Origin: Ascarosepion bandense | Taxonomy: Eukaryota > Mollusca > Cephalopoda > Sepiida > Sepiidae | Direction of reading: 5' to 3' | Length of the DNA: 64,000 bases | Assembly: GCA_037127315.1 (NCBI GenBank) | Contig: JBBBDQ010000225.1 | Location: forward strand, 1,540,501-1,604,500 | Shown here: positions 44,764-58,000 of the stretch, in pieces | Layout of the letters: the number at the start of each line of letters is the position of its first letter | Numbering within the stretch: the stretch's first letter is position 1 | Program-made: the position numbers and the translations under genes | The notes under the pieces: generated by a model | Databases searched by the model: none | The model's input: the letters and a program-made list of their open reading frames with translations, nothing else | Told to the model about the DNA's origin: nothing

Positions 44764-47700
44764 TTGTCAATTAAGTTATCCAGAAATCCAGTTATCCATG
44801 TAAAGGGTCTTTTAGGGATCGGAGTAAGGCTGCCCGCCTGCTTTGGGACCTCTTGTCCTTCGGTGTGGATGTCGCCGCGATCCAAGAGACTCACTTTGTT
44901 TGCAAGGCCGATGCCTGTGTGCTGTCTAACGACTTTATCGCCTATTCATCATATGGGAACCGGCTGGCCAGAGGAGTTTCTTTGCTGGTTAAGCGTACCC
45001 TGGACGCGAAAGTGGATCTGGTCACTGTCGGTGCCGAGGGCCGACTGATCGTGGCCGATATTGCAGTGAAAAGCAATGTGCTTCGACTGGTTGCGGTTTA
45101 TGCGCCCAACGACCGGGAGGAGCGCGTCTCGTTTTTCGGCGTTTGGAGCCCTTCCTGGTGGATTCAACGCGACTCGTCTTAGTGGGGGACTGGAATGCCA
45201 TCCTGGACCCCAAGTTAAATAGAGGGCGGGGATCTAGCGGGAAGGCACGTGATCGTAGCTAGGTCGATCTCATCGAGGATTTCGGTCTTGTCGATAGATA
45301 CCGGGTCGATCACAAGGGTAGGAAGATGTGGACGTGGGCTAATAGTTGGCTTTCTACCAAGGTAGCTAGCTACCTGGATAGAATGTTAGTTCGTGAAGCC
45401 GACATAGATCTTTTAGATTGTCCCACGTTCCACTGGTTAGGCTACTCGGACCACAAACTTGTTTGTGCCCGGGTAAATTTAGAAAACAGGCCTAGAATGG
45501 CTGGTTATTGGAAGTTCAACGTGTCCTTACTGGACAGGCGTGACTTCTGGTGACAGCTAATTAACTTACTGCAGCGGGCGTTAACTGGTGGAGTCATTGG
45601 GAATAGGTGGTGGGAGAATCTTAAGAATAGTATCAGGTCTTTCACCACTAAGTTCAGCAAACGGCTCAAACTAGATAAGGCTGACAAGGTGAAGACACTT
45701 AGAGCTAATTACTCCCGGGCGGTGGCTGGTGGGTATCCCCTAGAGATAGCCGTAGCTAAAGAGGCCGTGGAGCGGTCGAATAGCGATCGTTACATGGGCC
45801 AGGTGATTAGACATAGTTTAAGCAAGATGTCTTCCGAAGCTGTGAATATGGGCGCAGAAATGCGCAAGGAAGAGAGGTTCGCAACCCGGAGGGACATACT
45901 CTTCGGTCGACTGACGACATGTGCGAGGCGTTTCGGCGGCATTTCGAGATCCTGTTTACCAAGAAGCCTGGTCTCCGTGATGAGGAGTTTCGCAGCAATT
46001 TGGCTGACTTCCTCCGGCTTTTGCCGGCTGATACAGCTAGCTGCGAGGGAGAGATTACGGAGGGCGAATTCTACGCTGCTTTGAAGAAGGTCGGCAAAGG
46101 CAAATCGCCGGATCTCGATGGTTTGCCCTATGAATTGTACTTGAGGCTGTCGCATATCTTTGTCCCGATTTTGACTGTCGTGTTCAACTTGTTCCGGCAG
46201 GGATCCATCTCCAATCAGTTCACCAAGGGTGTGATCACGCTGTTGAGAAAAGGCAAGGATATGGGGTAGGTGTTAGAGGGTTACCAGTCCATAACTCTGC
46301 TAAACACAGAGTTAAAGATTTTGGCCAAGATCTTGCAAAATCGTTTGCAATTAGTTGCCGACTCTCTGTTGGGACCTGAGCGGACTTGTGCTGTGACGGG
46401 CCGAACAATTCAGAGCAACCTGCATCTGATACGCACGATCATAGAGGGGATAAAAGACAACGAAGAAGCCGTGCTGATCAATTTGGATCAGTCCAAGGCA
46501 TTTGATAGGGTTGACCATCGTTACTTGGCGGCTGTCCTGCAGGCCTCTGGATTCAAAACCAACTTCCACCGCTGGATTAACATCCTGTATCAATTCCCTA
46601 CGGCTGTGGTACAGGTGAAGGGAAAGATGTCGGGCGTCCTGGCGCTGTCTAGGTCGGTCCGACAGGGTTGTCCACTGTCGCCCCTACTTTATGCTTTGGC
46701 GTTGGAGCCCCTCCGCCAACAGAGCGTGCAGTTCGGTCCTACGTGGAATCGCTGTCTCTGGTGGTGCTCGAGCCAGGGTTTCCGCATATGCCGATGACGT
46801 CACTACTTTCGTGTCCTCTAGGAGTGACATTGAGTTGGTACAGAAGGCGCTTGAATGGGACGAACAGGTGACAGGAGCCAAGATTAACCGCAACAAGTCG
46901 TCCGGCTTGCGGTTAGGTTCCTGGAAGGGTGTTACCCTCCCGTGGCACTTCAACTGGACGCACGGCCTGGTCCACATTCTTGGAGTGTGGTTTGGGCCCG
47001 ACCTTCAGTTGGAGAAAAATTGGTCTGAAGTACTGGCAAAGGTCGGCGCGTTGGTCGAGATTTGGCGTCGAAGGAATTTGTCCTTAAAGGGTTTGGCTGA
47101 GGCGTGTGCTACACACGTCTTTCCCATTATCCTTTACCGGTTGTCAGTACTTCCACTTTGTAAACGACGTTTGCTATGCTCCCTTCTGTGGAGAAGGACG
47201 CAAACACTATGTCGACAAACGTGTCTGTTACCAACGTCCGTGTCATGGGGGTCTGGGAATACCGTACCTGATGGGCCATAAGTTTGCGTCTAGGTTGGTT
47301 TTTCTCAGGCGAGTGATTTTGGAGGACTCATTGCTGAGGGGGATAGTGAGGGACATGTTCCCTAGCCTTACTATCACTCCCCTCATCTCGAGGCGGTGCC
47401 GTAAGCCTCGAGGGCGATCGAGTTTTCTCCTCGAATGTCTGGCGGCCTTGCGGGCCATTCCACGGTTCAGTAACCTTTCATGGCCTAGGAGAGTCTTCTA
47501 TTGTGGGTTAGTGGAGGGCGTCGCGAAGGATTCATTACGTGATGTGCTCCGCTTGTTGGAGGATGAGTTTCGCTCGTTCTGGTCTCGGGCGCCGGGTACT
47601 GCAAATCTGAGTTTTCGCTCACCTGGCGATTGGTTCAGAATTGGTTGCCTCTCAATGACATGGCCTTCATATGGGGCTTGGCGGTTTTGCCAGATTGTGA

Positions 47701-48108
47701 ATGCTGCAACCTTGGCTTGGAAGAAACGGCTTCGCACGCCTTCTACGATTGTTCGCGGGTTCGCCCTCTATGGGACCATGTCGGTGAGTTGGCTGCTCGT
47801 ATCATGCAGTGAGAGCTTGTGCTCATTGATCCTGCATTTGCCTGCGACAATATGTCGCCCCCATTTTCTGGGTGTTTCTGTCGCTGCTAGCCACGTCTCG
47901 AATGGCGATTTGGACGACGCGAAAGAAAGAAGTCTTGCGAGGCCAACGTCTTTCACATCAGGATCTGATCCGATATTTTGAGCATCAGCTTAAAATAAGG
48001 ATTAGAACTGATTGGAAACGTTTGACTTTGACAGACTTCAGCAAAAGGTGGGTAAATGTGGCGAGTCTGGTTCGCATGAACGGGGCTAGCTTTGATTTTC
48101 TCTTTTAG
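44764..48108 (+). pseudogene. Tx1-like LINE ORF2 (endonuclease-RT), frameshifted
   Basis: Endonuclease: SFGVDVAAIQETHF (44853 on), VAVYAPNDREE (about 45090), GDWNAILDPKLNRG in a shifted frame (45187) and YSDHKLVC (about 45457), the last being the SDH catalytic motif. RT: GKGKSPDLDGLPYELY (about 46096), a stop at 46267-46269, LINLDQSKAFDRVDH (46477), VRQGCPLSPLLYALALEPL (about 46656), a frameshift, and AYADDVTTFVSS (about 46785) with the catalytic YADD. Then come HILGVWFGPDLQLEKNWSEV, CHGGLGIPYLMGHKFASRL, and a C-terminal Cys/His block PDCECCNLGLEETASHAFYD (47690-47750). The last block, RMAIWTTRKK to SFDFLF, stops at 48106-48108. Stops at about 45258 and 45551 and several frame changes after 46740 disable it. 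Confidence 0.85.
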
Positions 48109-48430
48109 ATCTGCTGGTTACATCGGGGTGGATTTCTTTAGAACCCTCCCCTGGTTAAGGTAGCTTTCTTTTGTGATCCTAGTTAATGTGTATGAATGTG
48201 TTCCTAGCCTGTACCCGGCTTTCTCTTTTGTTATGATCCAAGTCGAGATTCCCAACCTCCCCAGTTTGTTTTGGCCTCCTTTTATCTCGGCTGATTCAGC
48301 CTTTGATCATTCCATTTCATTCATTTTTTAACCCCCCCCCCCACTCCCTTAGCGAGTGTGCTTCTTGATTTCGCCGTTTGACGGAATACAGCGGCCACTC
48401 ATTTTTGAGGGGATGGACGCGTCTTACTAA
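48109..48430 (+). other. 3' untranslated region of the Tx1-like LINE
   Basis: GC-moderate sequence after the ORF2 stop, with a C run (48332-48342) and a short GCCGTTTGACGGAATACAGC segment near the end. No poly-A tail is evident. The composition switches to AT-rich at about 48430. Confidence 0.6.
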
Positions 48431-48456
48431 CATTGTTTATTATTTTAGTTCAAAAT

Positions 48457-50425
48457 ACGTACCTCCAAAAATCGCTAAAAAAACCCAGCATGAAACAGCA
48501 TAGTATGAATAAAAAAGTTCATAAACTTAATAAAACAAACTTTTTCCATCAAAATATTTATATTTTTATTAAGAGGAAAGATCAAAGCAATTTTTAATTA
48601 TTTAAAAAAAATTTTTGAATCCCTGCTAACATTTTCGAAATTTTGATAGAAAATGTTGTTTTTATTTGAGTTAGCGGCTAAAAAAAAGTTTACGACTGTT
48701 TTGTGGGTTACGTAATGATGACACAACCCACTTTTTCCCGGTAACAAACACATTAATTTGAAAATTCTCGCAAAAATCAAATAATGGTCAGATTTGAATT
48801 AAACTTTCAGTACTCATTCACAAATGAATGAAATTATTTTTGAAATTATTTTTTTAAATAGTGAAAATATTTTTTTAACTCTGTTACCCCCCCCCCTACG
48901 TAAATCCATGAAATTTTAATAAATTTTAATTAGATGTAAAAAAATTTTTTTATTAGTTAAATGCAGAACTCATTGGGGCATATAAATCATCTATGTTTTT
49001 TATTTTAAAGTGGACAACCTGACCGAAAATCTACTCCGAAGAGTAAGATAAAAACGCAATAAAACTCTGATATAATTTAATTTGATAAACTTTTAATTGC
49101 TGGAATAAATAAAAATTATTAAGGACATTATAGTCTGAAGAAAAATTTTTTTTCTTTTACTAATAAAATTTTGAAATAATTGTTTATATTTTTTTATTAT
49201 AATAATTCATAAAAGTGTTAAAAATATTTTAAAAACCTGTTATAAAAACGTTGTTGAATTTCTTTTTTACTTAAGAATTGATTATTATATTGCCTATCGA
49301 AAATTGAAAAGTTTAATAAAAATCATTCATTAATTTTATTTTTAAAATAATAAAAAATAAATAAATTTTGAAAATTTTTATTAAGTACGGTGTTCCATAG
49401 GGGTCATAACAAGTTTCCGTAGAGGTTGTATTGTTTTTAGATGTTAACAAGTGTTTGGATGAATTCCCCTTACATCGAAAACGACACAAACCACACTTTG
49501 ATTCTAATTTCATTCTTTTTTTTTTATTAAATTAAAATTATTCTAAAAGAAATTTAATTTTTTAATTTTTCAGAAAGCATATTAATAAATAATTTAAGAT
49601 AAATATGTAATATCTAAACATAAAAATATTTAATATTTCAGAAAAATATTAATAAATAACATAATATAACTTAGTTCGGTTATTTTAATTTAATTCTTTC
49701 TTTTAAAAGAAATTTAAATTTTTATTTATTCAGAAAGCATATTTTTATTTATTCAGAAAGCATAGTCTGGCTATAAATCTAAACAAAAAATTCTATAAAA
49801 TATTATACTTGCTGAAAATATTATGTTAAATTTTTAATGTTACTATTTAGTTAAAAAACAACAAAAAAAATTTAAATTTCCAAATGTTACGTTTTCAAGC
49901 TACATGAATTTTTTGTCACTTTCGGTCGCCATCCAAACGTCATTCACACCTGCTACTTGTCAACACATAATTTGTCGCCTTAGATAACTGCTGACAAGAG
50001 GGCTACCGTCAGTAAAGAGTGATCTATTTCGTAAATTTCCCGACAGTAAGCATTTAATATTTGTTTGAAATCAGATAACGGTAAGTTTCAATTATAAAAA
50101 TCGACTTAAATAACGTGTCAAGGAGGTATATTTTTTGCAAGATTTTTAAAACAGAAATTTAGCTACTGTTTACATAATGTGTTAATTAGTCAATAATGGC
50201 GGTAAATTAAAAAAAAATTTTTCAGCAGTTAAATTTGTGATTCCGATCAATATAATTTCGGTTTGAACTAAACCAGGGTATTTTGCTTACTGTAATTAAT
50301 AAATTTAATTTCTTGGCTTTCAATTAAAACTAAAATTAAAGCTTCAAGAAAACATTTTTATTTTTAAAAATTAAATTTAAATTGAGGCATCGAAAATGAG
50401 CAGTGATTTTTTGGAGGTACCTATT
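48457..50425 (+). repeat. AT-rich 2-kb repeat family, copy A, with inverted termini
   Basis: The left end reads AAAATACGTACCTCCAAAAA and TCGCT. The right end reads AGTGATTTTTTGGAGGTACC and TATTTT, its reverse complement with a few mismatches, giving terminal inverted repeats of about 25 bp. The interior is very AT-rich and has no open frame of note. Homologous blocks occur inverted at 52833-54965 and in the same orientation at 55046-58770. The structure suggests a non-autonomous DNA transposon. It begins 30 bases after the Tx1-like LINE end, and no target duplication could be settled. Confidence 0.75.
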
Positions 50426-52832
50426 TTAAAAATATGTTGTATTTTTAAGTTTGTTTTTTTGGGTTCACCCCCTTCCCATCATTTCATCTTTCATTAAATG
50501 TTTTATATTATATATTATATTGTATATAAATGCATTTTTATTGTTATGGGCTATTTCCCCACTTTTTTAGGTGTCCCCTTGTAAATTTGTGGTATTATGG
50601 TGTATGAAGGATTGGGAGGTGATGGATGGGTTCTTTTGGTGATTGTGTAAATTGTAATGAGTGAATGGGTCGTGATAGTGTTTAGCTAGGTATAGGATAG
50701 TTAAGTGAGTACGACCCTCTACCTCTTCCCTTTTCGGCCTTGTGCCATAATTTTTGTATTCTTTACAGAAATAAATATTGAACACTCAACCAACTTCCAA
50801 ATAAACATTTTACTAGCCCAACCTATCTTTCGCGCATATCAAACACCAATTTTTCAACAGCACATTATCAGGATTCTTCTTCACTCAGTCAACAACCAAA
50901 TAACAAGAACTTCATCAAAGCGAGAACTCATATCTATTTTCTTAAGACAAGTAAATTACTGACTAACAGTTTAAATTCTTGTTATCACTTATTTTACAAA
51001 CACTTAACTCTTTCTTATTGTTGACACCTCTTAACAAAGATATTATTTATCTAAATAATTCACTACTTACACGAATGAATTCCTCTTATTCAAGAAAAGT
51101 GAAATTTAAACGAACTTACCACACAGTTAAGAGAAAAAATGTGCATGTATAAAAACACCAAAGGTATGTAACTCGTTGTTTCTTTCAAGAATATTCTGTC
51201 ATTAACTACTTTGTTAAATATTACTTCACGTACACTTCAACTGAACTTAATCAGAGAGACTTTTTCTGGATTGAACTTTTATCTTATTAATTACAGACAC
51301 TTTCATTCGACACTCTTGGTCTGTGTTAATCAACTCATTATTCATTTTTCATCCATTCATCCATTCGACACTCTTGGTCGATATTCTTGTGTACAATATT
51401 CAATCAACATTGTTATTATTATTAATCTACATAAAGTTATTTGTTAATTTGTTATTTTAATCTCTGTTTGTTCATCTTTGTTATTTTAAACCTCTTGCTC
51501 GTAGTCGTATACAGTTTATTCATAAAATTTGTTTGAGGATTTGGGAAGAACACACGCATCCTATAGTATTCACTCTTTTAACACATTCAAAGCCTTATCT
51601 TTTAAACCCACAAACCCCCAGCAATATTTTAGAAGGTGAATTGTAAAGCTTTAAAGACTACGACACGTTTAAGAAAACTGAAACTATTAAAAAAAAATTA
51701 TCTAAAAAAAATGCAACTTAAAATAAAAAGTCATGTTTTTTTTGTTTGTTCTCTATTCTAACAGATTAAATTTAGTTAGATCACAATTGAGCAGAGAGTG
51801 GTTCTATCATAGAACTCTAACCTAACCATTTTTTATGAAGTTAACAAATGATTTACGAGACGATCTTGTTAAGAAGAATCAATGTATGACAACCATTTTT
51901 AAAATTATCAATACCAGAAAGGGTATTCTGAAGACTACCTGTCTTTTGTTTTACTGAACTAATTAAAAAAAAGATACTTTTAAACTTTCTTCTATCACCT
52001 CATACACAAACCATTAAGTAGACGACACGTTTTTAAAATACATATGCAGCATGAGCAGCAGCCTGTGCCTACTTAGTACTCACGTGTTACATAATATACA
52101 GACACGTTGCTGCACACGTTTTACAAGCAAAAATAGAAACGAGTTTTCATAAAATTAAAACTGATGTTACATGACACAGGTTCTTCGATTCAACAGTGAA
52201 AAAAAGCAACTACCAAATGTTCTTTAGCCATCAAGCGAAACCAACAAAAAATTATTTTAATCAACGTAAAACCCTAAGAGGTAAGGAATAAATTTTTAAG
52301 ACAATGATCTCTTATATATTCATTTTCTATGCATAAATGCTATGACGTCACTTCAAACGGTTGCTGATTGTTAATCAGAACGTTGTTGGACTTGATGCAG
52401 GAATATCTATGGACTAAGAAGAAAAATCTTAAACGATAACAATAACATTCGAAAATTAACATTTTTCTTTTTAATTAAAAACACTCTTTTTTTTACTTTT
52501 TTAATTTAAAGAAAGTTTCTGCCACTTATAATTAGTCAAATAAACGATAATCAACTTCCGTTTTTATTTTTACAAGATAGTTTCATTATTTCTGGAAAAG
52601 AAAAGAAATGTTTGCATTTCAATTTCATTATTGCTAAAATTATTAATTCTTTCCCTATAAAAAAAAGCATCGTATAGAATAGAGCCTTACACCAACTGAG
52701 CAGAATTAAAATAACAGAATTTTACAAAAGTTTTTTTTAGTCAAAGATAAGAACTTAGTTTGAATGTTATTTTAATTAATTAAACGAATGCCCACCGTCC
52801 CAAAATGTGACGCCACCGAGTAGGTACCTCCA
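50426..52832. other. Stretch between repeat copies A and B
   Basis: AT-rich. Nothing protein-like. The string CATTCGACACTCTTGGT occurs twice within 65 bases (about 51304 and 51362). A slightly less AT-rich zone at 50570-50960 might be an old insertion of unknown type. Confidence 0.45.
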
Positions 52833-53094
52833 CTCATTTTTCGATACTTTTTAGTTTTAAAGTGAATTTAAAAAAATAAAAAGGTTTCATCTTAGCTTTA
52901 ATTGAATGCTGATTTATTAAATTTACTATTTAAAGTAAAATACTCTGGTGTATTCTAAATAGAAATTATATTGATTGGAATCTCAACTTTTTGAGAGTTT
53001 TTAAAAATTAAAAGTTATCATTTTTTTTCGTCTATTTTGTTTTTTTACAGATTAACAGGTTTGTAAACAAAAGTTAATTGGTTTTAAAACTTTG

Positions 53095-53377
53095 GACTAT
53101 TATTGTCCTCATCTTTGTTGCCATTTGTACAACGTTTCGCTTTTTGTACGCTCTGGTCTTCTTCAGGTGCTAGGAATTTCGAACAGAACCCTTTATGATC
53201 ACTGGAGTATATGTCATTCCTTTGTGTGAAGCCTGTTTGGTAGTCATGAGTTATCTCCCTCTAACCCGACTCTAAGTTACTTGTTCACTACAGCTGTTGC
53301 CAGGTATTGAACTCACAACTCTTTGGGTCAAGTTACTGGAACTAACCAACGTCTCTATATCCACTTTGGTACGCCAT
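53095..53377 (-). repeat. tRNA-headed SINE, minus strand, within copy B
   Basis: Contains ATTGTCCTCATCTTTGTTGC, CTTCTTCAGGTGCTAGGAAT, ACAGAACCCTTTATGATCAC, TGCCAGGTATTGAACTCACA and CTCTTTGGGTCAAGTTACTG. It lacks only the outermost tail. Confidence 0.88.
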
Positions 53378-53574
53378 ATTACTGGTTCCAGTAATATAGA
53401 GTGCAAGAGAAAATCATTAGTGTCAAAAATTACAATATGAGCTCTGATAAAAATTACTAGAGAAAACAATTAACACCAAAAAATACTATAAAAAAACCCA
53501 TTAACATCAAAAAATTGCAATATGAACTCTGGTAAAAAACTGGTTACTGAACATTCAGTTGTTCTTGTCCTTAA
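53378..53574. repeat. Unique-looking spacer between the SINE pair, shared with 62105-62225
   Basis: Carries CCAGTAATATAGAGTGCAAG, AGAAAATCATTAGTGTC and ATATGAACTCTGGTAAAAAA with ACTGGTTACTGAACATT. The same series occurs upstream of the SINE at 62230, so this sequence is an extended 5' part of a longer repeat, not single-copy DNA. Confidence 0.7.
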
Positions 53575-53868
53575 GGAGACAATGCATAGCGCATATAGAC
53601 ATTGATTAGTTCCATTGACTTGTGAGTTCAATACCAGGAAATAGCAGTGGTGAACAAGTAACTTAGAGGGAGATAACTCATGACTAATTCACACAAAGGA
53701 ATGGGACTGTAATAAAGGGTTCGGTTAAAAATTCTTAGCACCTGAAGAATGCTGGAGTGTACAGTAGCTGAAACATTGTACAAATGGGCAACAAAGATGA
53801 GGACAATAGTTCGAATAATGTAAATACTGTAAATACTACCTCATCTCAGAAATATAGACAAATTGATT
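53575..53868 (+). repeat. tRNA-headed SINE, plus strand, within copy B
   Basis: Contains TCCTTAAGGAGACAATGCAT, CATTGACTTGTGAGTTCAAT with B-box-like GAGTTCAATACC, GAGGGAGATAACTCATGACT, AATAAAGGGTTCGGTTAAAA, CACCTGAAGAATGCTGGAGT, CAACAAAGATGAGGACAATA and CTACCTCATCTCAGAAATAT. It faces the minus-strand copy at 53095. Confidence 0.88.
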
Positions 53869-55045
53869 TTTAAAATCTTGCAAAAATAAAATATACTTCT
53901 ATGATACGTTCATTTTGAAAATTAATCTTATTTAAAACATGAAATTTAGAATAAACATATTTCTTAATCACAGAGCATTGATCTTTCTGTCATGTTAAGT
54001 AATTGATGACAGCTAGATGTCGTGATAAGCTAAGTATAGTTAACCAGTATTGACATAATTTTCTAAATTTTTTCCTGTAAGGGGAAAAAACTGAAAACAT
54101 TTTTTGCCTCAAATTATGCTTTTCAATAAATTATCTATTGTGCTTTTCAATTCTCTATTAGTAAGTATAGTTTTCACTTAATAACTTAATAAGCTAAACA
54201 CCACAAGGCTTTGAAGAATTTGAAAAATATTTTTGAAACTTTATAAATTATGATTAAAAAAGAAAAAATGAAAACAATTCTTGTAAAAATTCATTATTCA
54301 TCAAATTTTTTTTGTTTAGACTATAATGTCCTTATATATATATATAAATGCAATTAAAAGCTTATCTAATTAAATAATATCATAGTTTTATTGCATTTTT
54401 ATTTTACTATTTTGAGCAGATTTTCGGAAAAAGGCTGTTTAAAAATAAATTGATGATTTACATTTCCAAGGAGTCTTGCATTTAACTGATAGAACAAATA
54501 CTTGAAACAGAATTTAATTTATTGAAATTTCATGAAATTATGTGTGTGTGTTGGGGGTGGTGGTAACAGATGTAAAAAGAAATATATTTTTACCAAGATT
54601 TTCTAAAAATAATAATTTCAAAAATAATTTGTGAATAAGTCCTGAAAGTTTCATTAAAATCTGACAATTATTTTATTTTTGCAAGAATTTCCAAATTAAT
54701 AGTTTTGTAATATTACATAATCCATAGTAAACCCTGGTAAAAATTTGCTTATCTTCTAATGAAAAAAAAAAAAATTTTTTTTACCAAACTTTCAAACATT
54801 AGAAAGACTTAAAATCTTTTTAAAAATAATTAAAAATACTTTGATCTTTCCTCGTGATAGTAATGTAAACATTTAGCCATTTCAAGTTTCAGAAAAGTCA
54901 AATTTTGACTTTGTTATTATTAAGTTTGGGGCTTTTTGTTCATACTATACTGTTTTTTTAACGAATTAGTGGGTTATAGGTGAAAAACTTACTGAATTTT
55001 ATTTAGGGTTGGTTTTACCAAAGATTTGCTAAAAAAATAATGTAC

Positions 55046-58000
55046 ATGATGAAAAAATGCCCCAAACTTTATAAAAACAAAGTTTTATTGTTAAGAAAAA
55101 AGAAAGACTAAAGGGTTTTTGCTTAACAAGTATATTTGTTACTCTTTTTATGTCATTCAAAATTTTTGCTAAAAACTTTGTTTTTCTTGCGTTAACAAGT
55201 GACCACCTGTTAGCACAAATTAATATGGGAAGTTTAAACATGTTTTTATAAATTAGTACGGGGCATTTGAACATCTTTTTGCTTTGAAAAATACGTCGAT
55301 TTGAAAATTCAAAAATCATATAATTGTCAGAATTTAATGAAACTTTTAATTCAGGATTTATACAGAAATGAATTAAATTATTTTAGAAACAAATTTAATT
55401 TTTTTTTCTTTACATCTGTTACCTCTATTTAATTTTATGAAATTTTGAGAAATTCATTTTTGTAGTGCTTACTGCTCTATTTATATAAATTAAACATAAG
55501 TTCCTGGAGAACTTAAATCATCAATTTTTATTTATTTTTTTTTTTTTGGAAAACAGGACCTCCAGTTACAGAAAATCTATTCTGAATTGTAAAATAAAAA
55601 ATGCAATAAAACTGAGACATTATCTAATTATAAATAGTTTGATTTTTTTTTTTTTTAAGCTCAATAGTTTAGTTTGATTCTGATTTTATGTAATCTTGTA
55701 GTCAAACTATTATTCGACTGCTTTCTTCAGCAGTTTTCTTGTCAGGCATAGTCATATAAAAGTGTGAATGTACATATGTACACAAGTTCAAACCCTGCCA
55801 AAAAGCATATTTTCTTTAAGCTTTCTTAATTGCACGCATACACACTGTTTAAAAAAAAAAATAAAAACAGAATGTGTATATCAAACAGGGTTATCCACTA
55901 AAATAAATATTATTTGAAGTGTGTGTGTGTGAGAGAGAGAGAGTGTCATTCCATATCAACACAGACTTTAAAATTTGTTACTCGTATAGAATTTCATGAT
56001 ATAAATTGAATGGTAATTATTTTACATCTTGAGGTCAGAGGGTTTCCGAGATATGACCTTTATAAAAAGAAATTTTTAAAAAATCAGCTAATTCTGTTAA
56101 TTTTATTCGCAATGGGGTTTGCTTGTTAATTTTTTGTAGATGTTAAGAAGCTTTTTTAAATATTCATTTCAATGTATCACTTTTCAGATAAAATCTTAAT
56201 GTTTTAAATATATATTTTGAAAAATTTAATTATTTGATTTTGTGTACCAAATCAAATGTCAACAAAAATTTGTTAACCATTAACATTTGTTGCAGATTTT
56301 CATATTTTGTTATCTTAACATTAATTCATGACACTGTTTTAAATAATTATTTTCATTATGTTACTTTTTATACAAAAATCTATTTGTTATATAATAAAAA
56401 TGCAAACAAAGCCAAAAATAAGATTGTTTTTCACTGAATTGGTCAACATTTAAACAAAAATTCTCTTGATTTTTATATGATTATTAGCATTCAAAGAGCT
56501 TTCTAAATATAGATAACTTGACTATATTGAGAGATATGAAAATGTTAGTATATAGTGGCAAATTTCACCATTTTGAATTTGACTCAACTCAAATCACTTG
56601 TCAAATGTCCACCACAAAATTTGTATACATCTTGCCATAAAGCAGACAAATTTGTCAATTTGAGAAATTAATGGTTTAGTTCATGGTTAAATTATCTTAT
56701 TTGACCTTTAAACAAACATAAATAGATCACCTTTTAGATCTTAGGATCTTATTTCAACATGAAAGTCAGCAAATCCTTTAAAGCTTTATTTAGAACCTGG
56801 AAAGAAAGAGGAGGAAGAAGGTGAAAAGGCCAGGAGGAAGTAAGAAAACATCAATGGTGTGAGTGAGGGTTCACTTAACATCTGGTACATCCCAACATAT
56901 ACTGTGTTGTCGACTGCTGTTTGATCAACTAAATTGAGGTTCATTAGGATAAAAAAAAAGTTTCTATGACTATGTAATGAAATGACTGTTGCTTGTGGGT
57001 TATGAAAGTCTCACTGACTGTAAAAGATGCAACCTTTCCCAAGATGGATAAATGGTGTCCACTGTTGAAAATTGGCTAGCCAAAAAATATTCCCATTTGG
57101 AATATTGAGCATGACTATGTGTTTATTTCTTTATATTTTTTTTAAATTCAAGGAAATCATGGTTGTGAATTTGAACTCTTTGCTCAAGGAATAAAAGTTC
57201 AGTATCATGATCAGTTGGAAAGCCTCATTACAAATTGCTTGGATGTTCATGACCAGTAACTGTGGGTCATCAATTCTGGAAGAGGATTAGAATGCTGATA
57301 GTTGGTCACTTCTCCAAAACTTGTATAGAGAAGAAGGCCTCTATGAAACTGGTTGTTGAGTGGCAAGATCCCTAACTAACCACTGTGAAATAATTGTTTC
57401 ACCTATGATTTCTGTCCAGATTCTTGAGTCAGGTATAGAGGCACATTTTTATTCCTCTTTTTTTTTTCTTTTTTTTTTTTTTATATCCTGGATTTTTCCA
57501 CCACCAAAACTGAGAACTTTCTAAGTGAAAGCGACAGGTTGGAAGAAAGTCCAGGAATAAAAAAGTACATAAAATGTATAAATCAGGAATTCGAGTAGAT
57601 AGACTAAACTATTGCCCGGTTCACACTCCACCCACGTCTATTGAACAGGTGAAGAGGCTCATCTCTTGTTCCCTGTTTAGGATGTGGTTTCTGGCTTTCT
57701 CTTTTCCAATCTTTTCACTCTTACGTAGCCCCTTGCACATCAGTGGTGTTACCGCCTTGCTTGGGGTGATATGATTAAAAAAAAAATAAAAAAAGTTAAA
57801 ATTTTCTTTTGAATAAAACATATTATGAACACTAGTTGTAAAGAAAAAATTTCTCAATGAATAATGAATTTTTAAAAATTGTTTTCATTTTTAAAAGTTT
57901 TAGAAAAAATTCTAAAGATTTAAATCTTTTAAAGTTCTGTATTAATTTACAGAGATTAGGTGATATTGTTATTAAGTAAAAACTATATTTACTAATCACA

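Larger units (their letters stand above)
43250..48430 (+). mobile_element. Nearly full-length Tx1/Nimbus-like LINE (inactive)
   Basis: A block of about 5.1 kb, markedly richer in GC than its flanks, with a 5' leader, ORF1, ORF2 and a 3' untranslated region of about 320 bp. The order gag-like ORF1 with zinc knuckle, apurinic-like endonuclease, RT, then C-terminal Cys/His domain is that of L1-group Tx1-like LINEs. The protein blocks strongly resemble the molluscan Tx1/Nimbus type. At least three in-frame stops and four or more frameshifts make it non-functional. The 3' boundary is set at the drop in GC near 48430; the 5' boundary is approximate. An AT-rich 2-kb repeat begins about 30 bases after its end. 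Confidence 0.85.
52833..54965 (-). repeat. AT-rich 2-kb repeat family, copy B, inverted
   Basis: The reverse complement matches copy A from its right end (AGGTACCTCCACTCATTTTTCGATA at 52832 on, compared with ATCGAAAATGAG...GGAGGTACCT) through its left part (AAAGTCTGACC-like, GATCTTTCCTC and TTCATACTATACTGTTTTTT at about 54845-54962). An inverted SINE pair (53095-53868) is nested inside. The strings GGACATTATAGTCT and GCAATAAAACT are shared with copy A (49115 and 49058). Confidence 0.75.
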
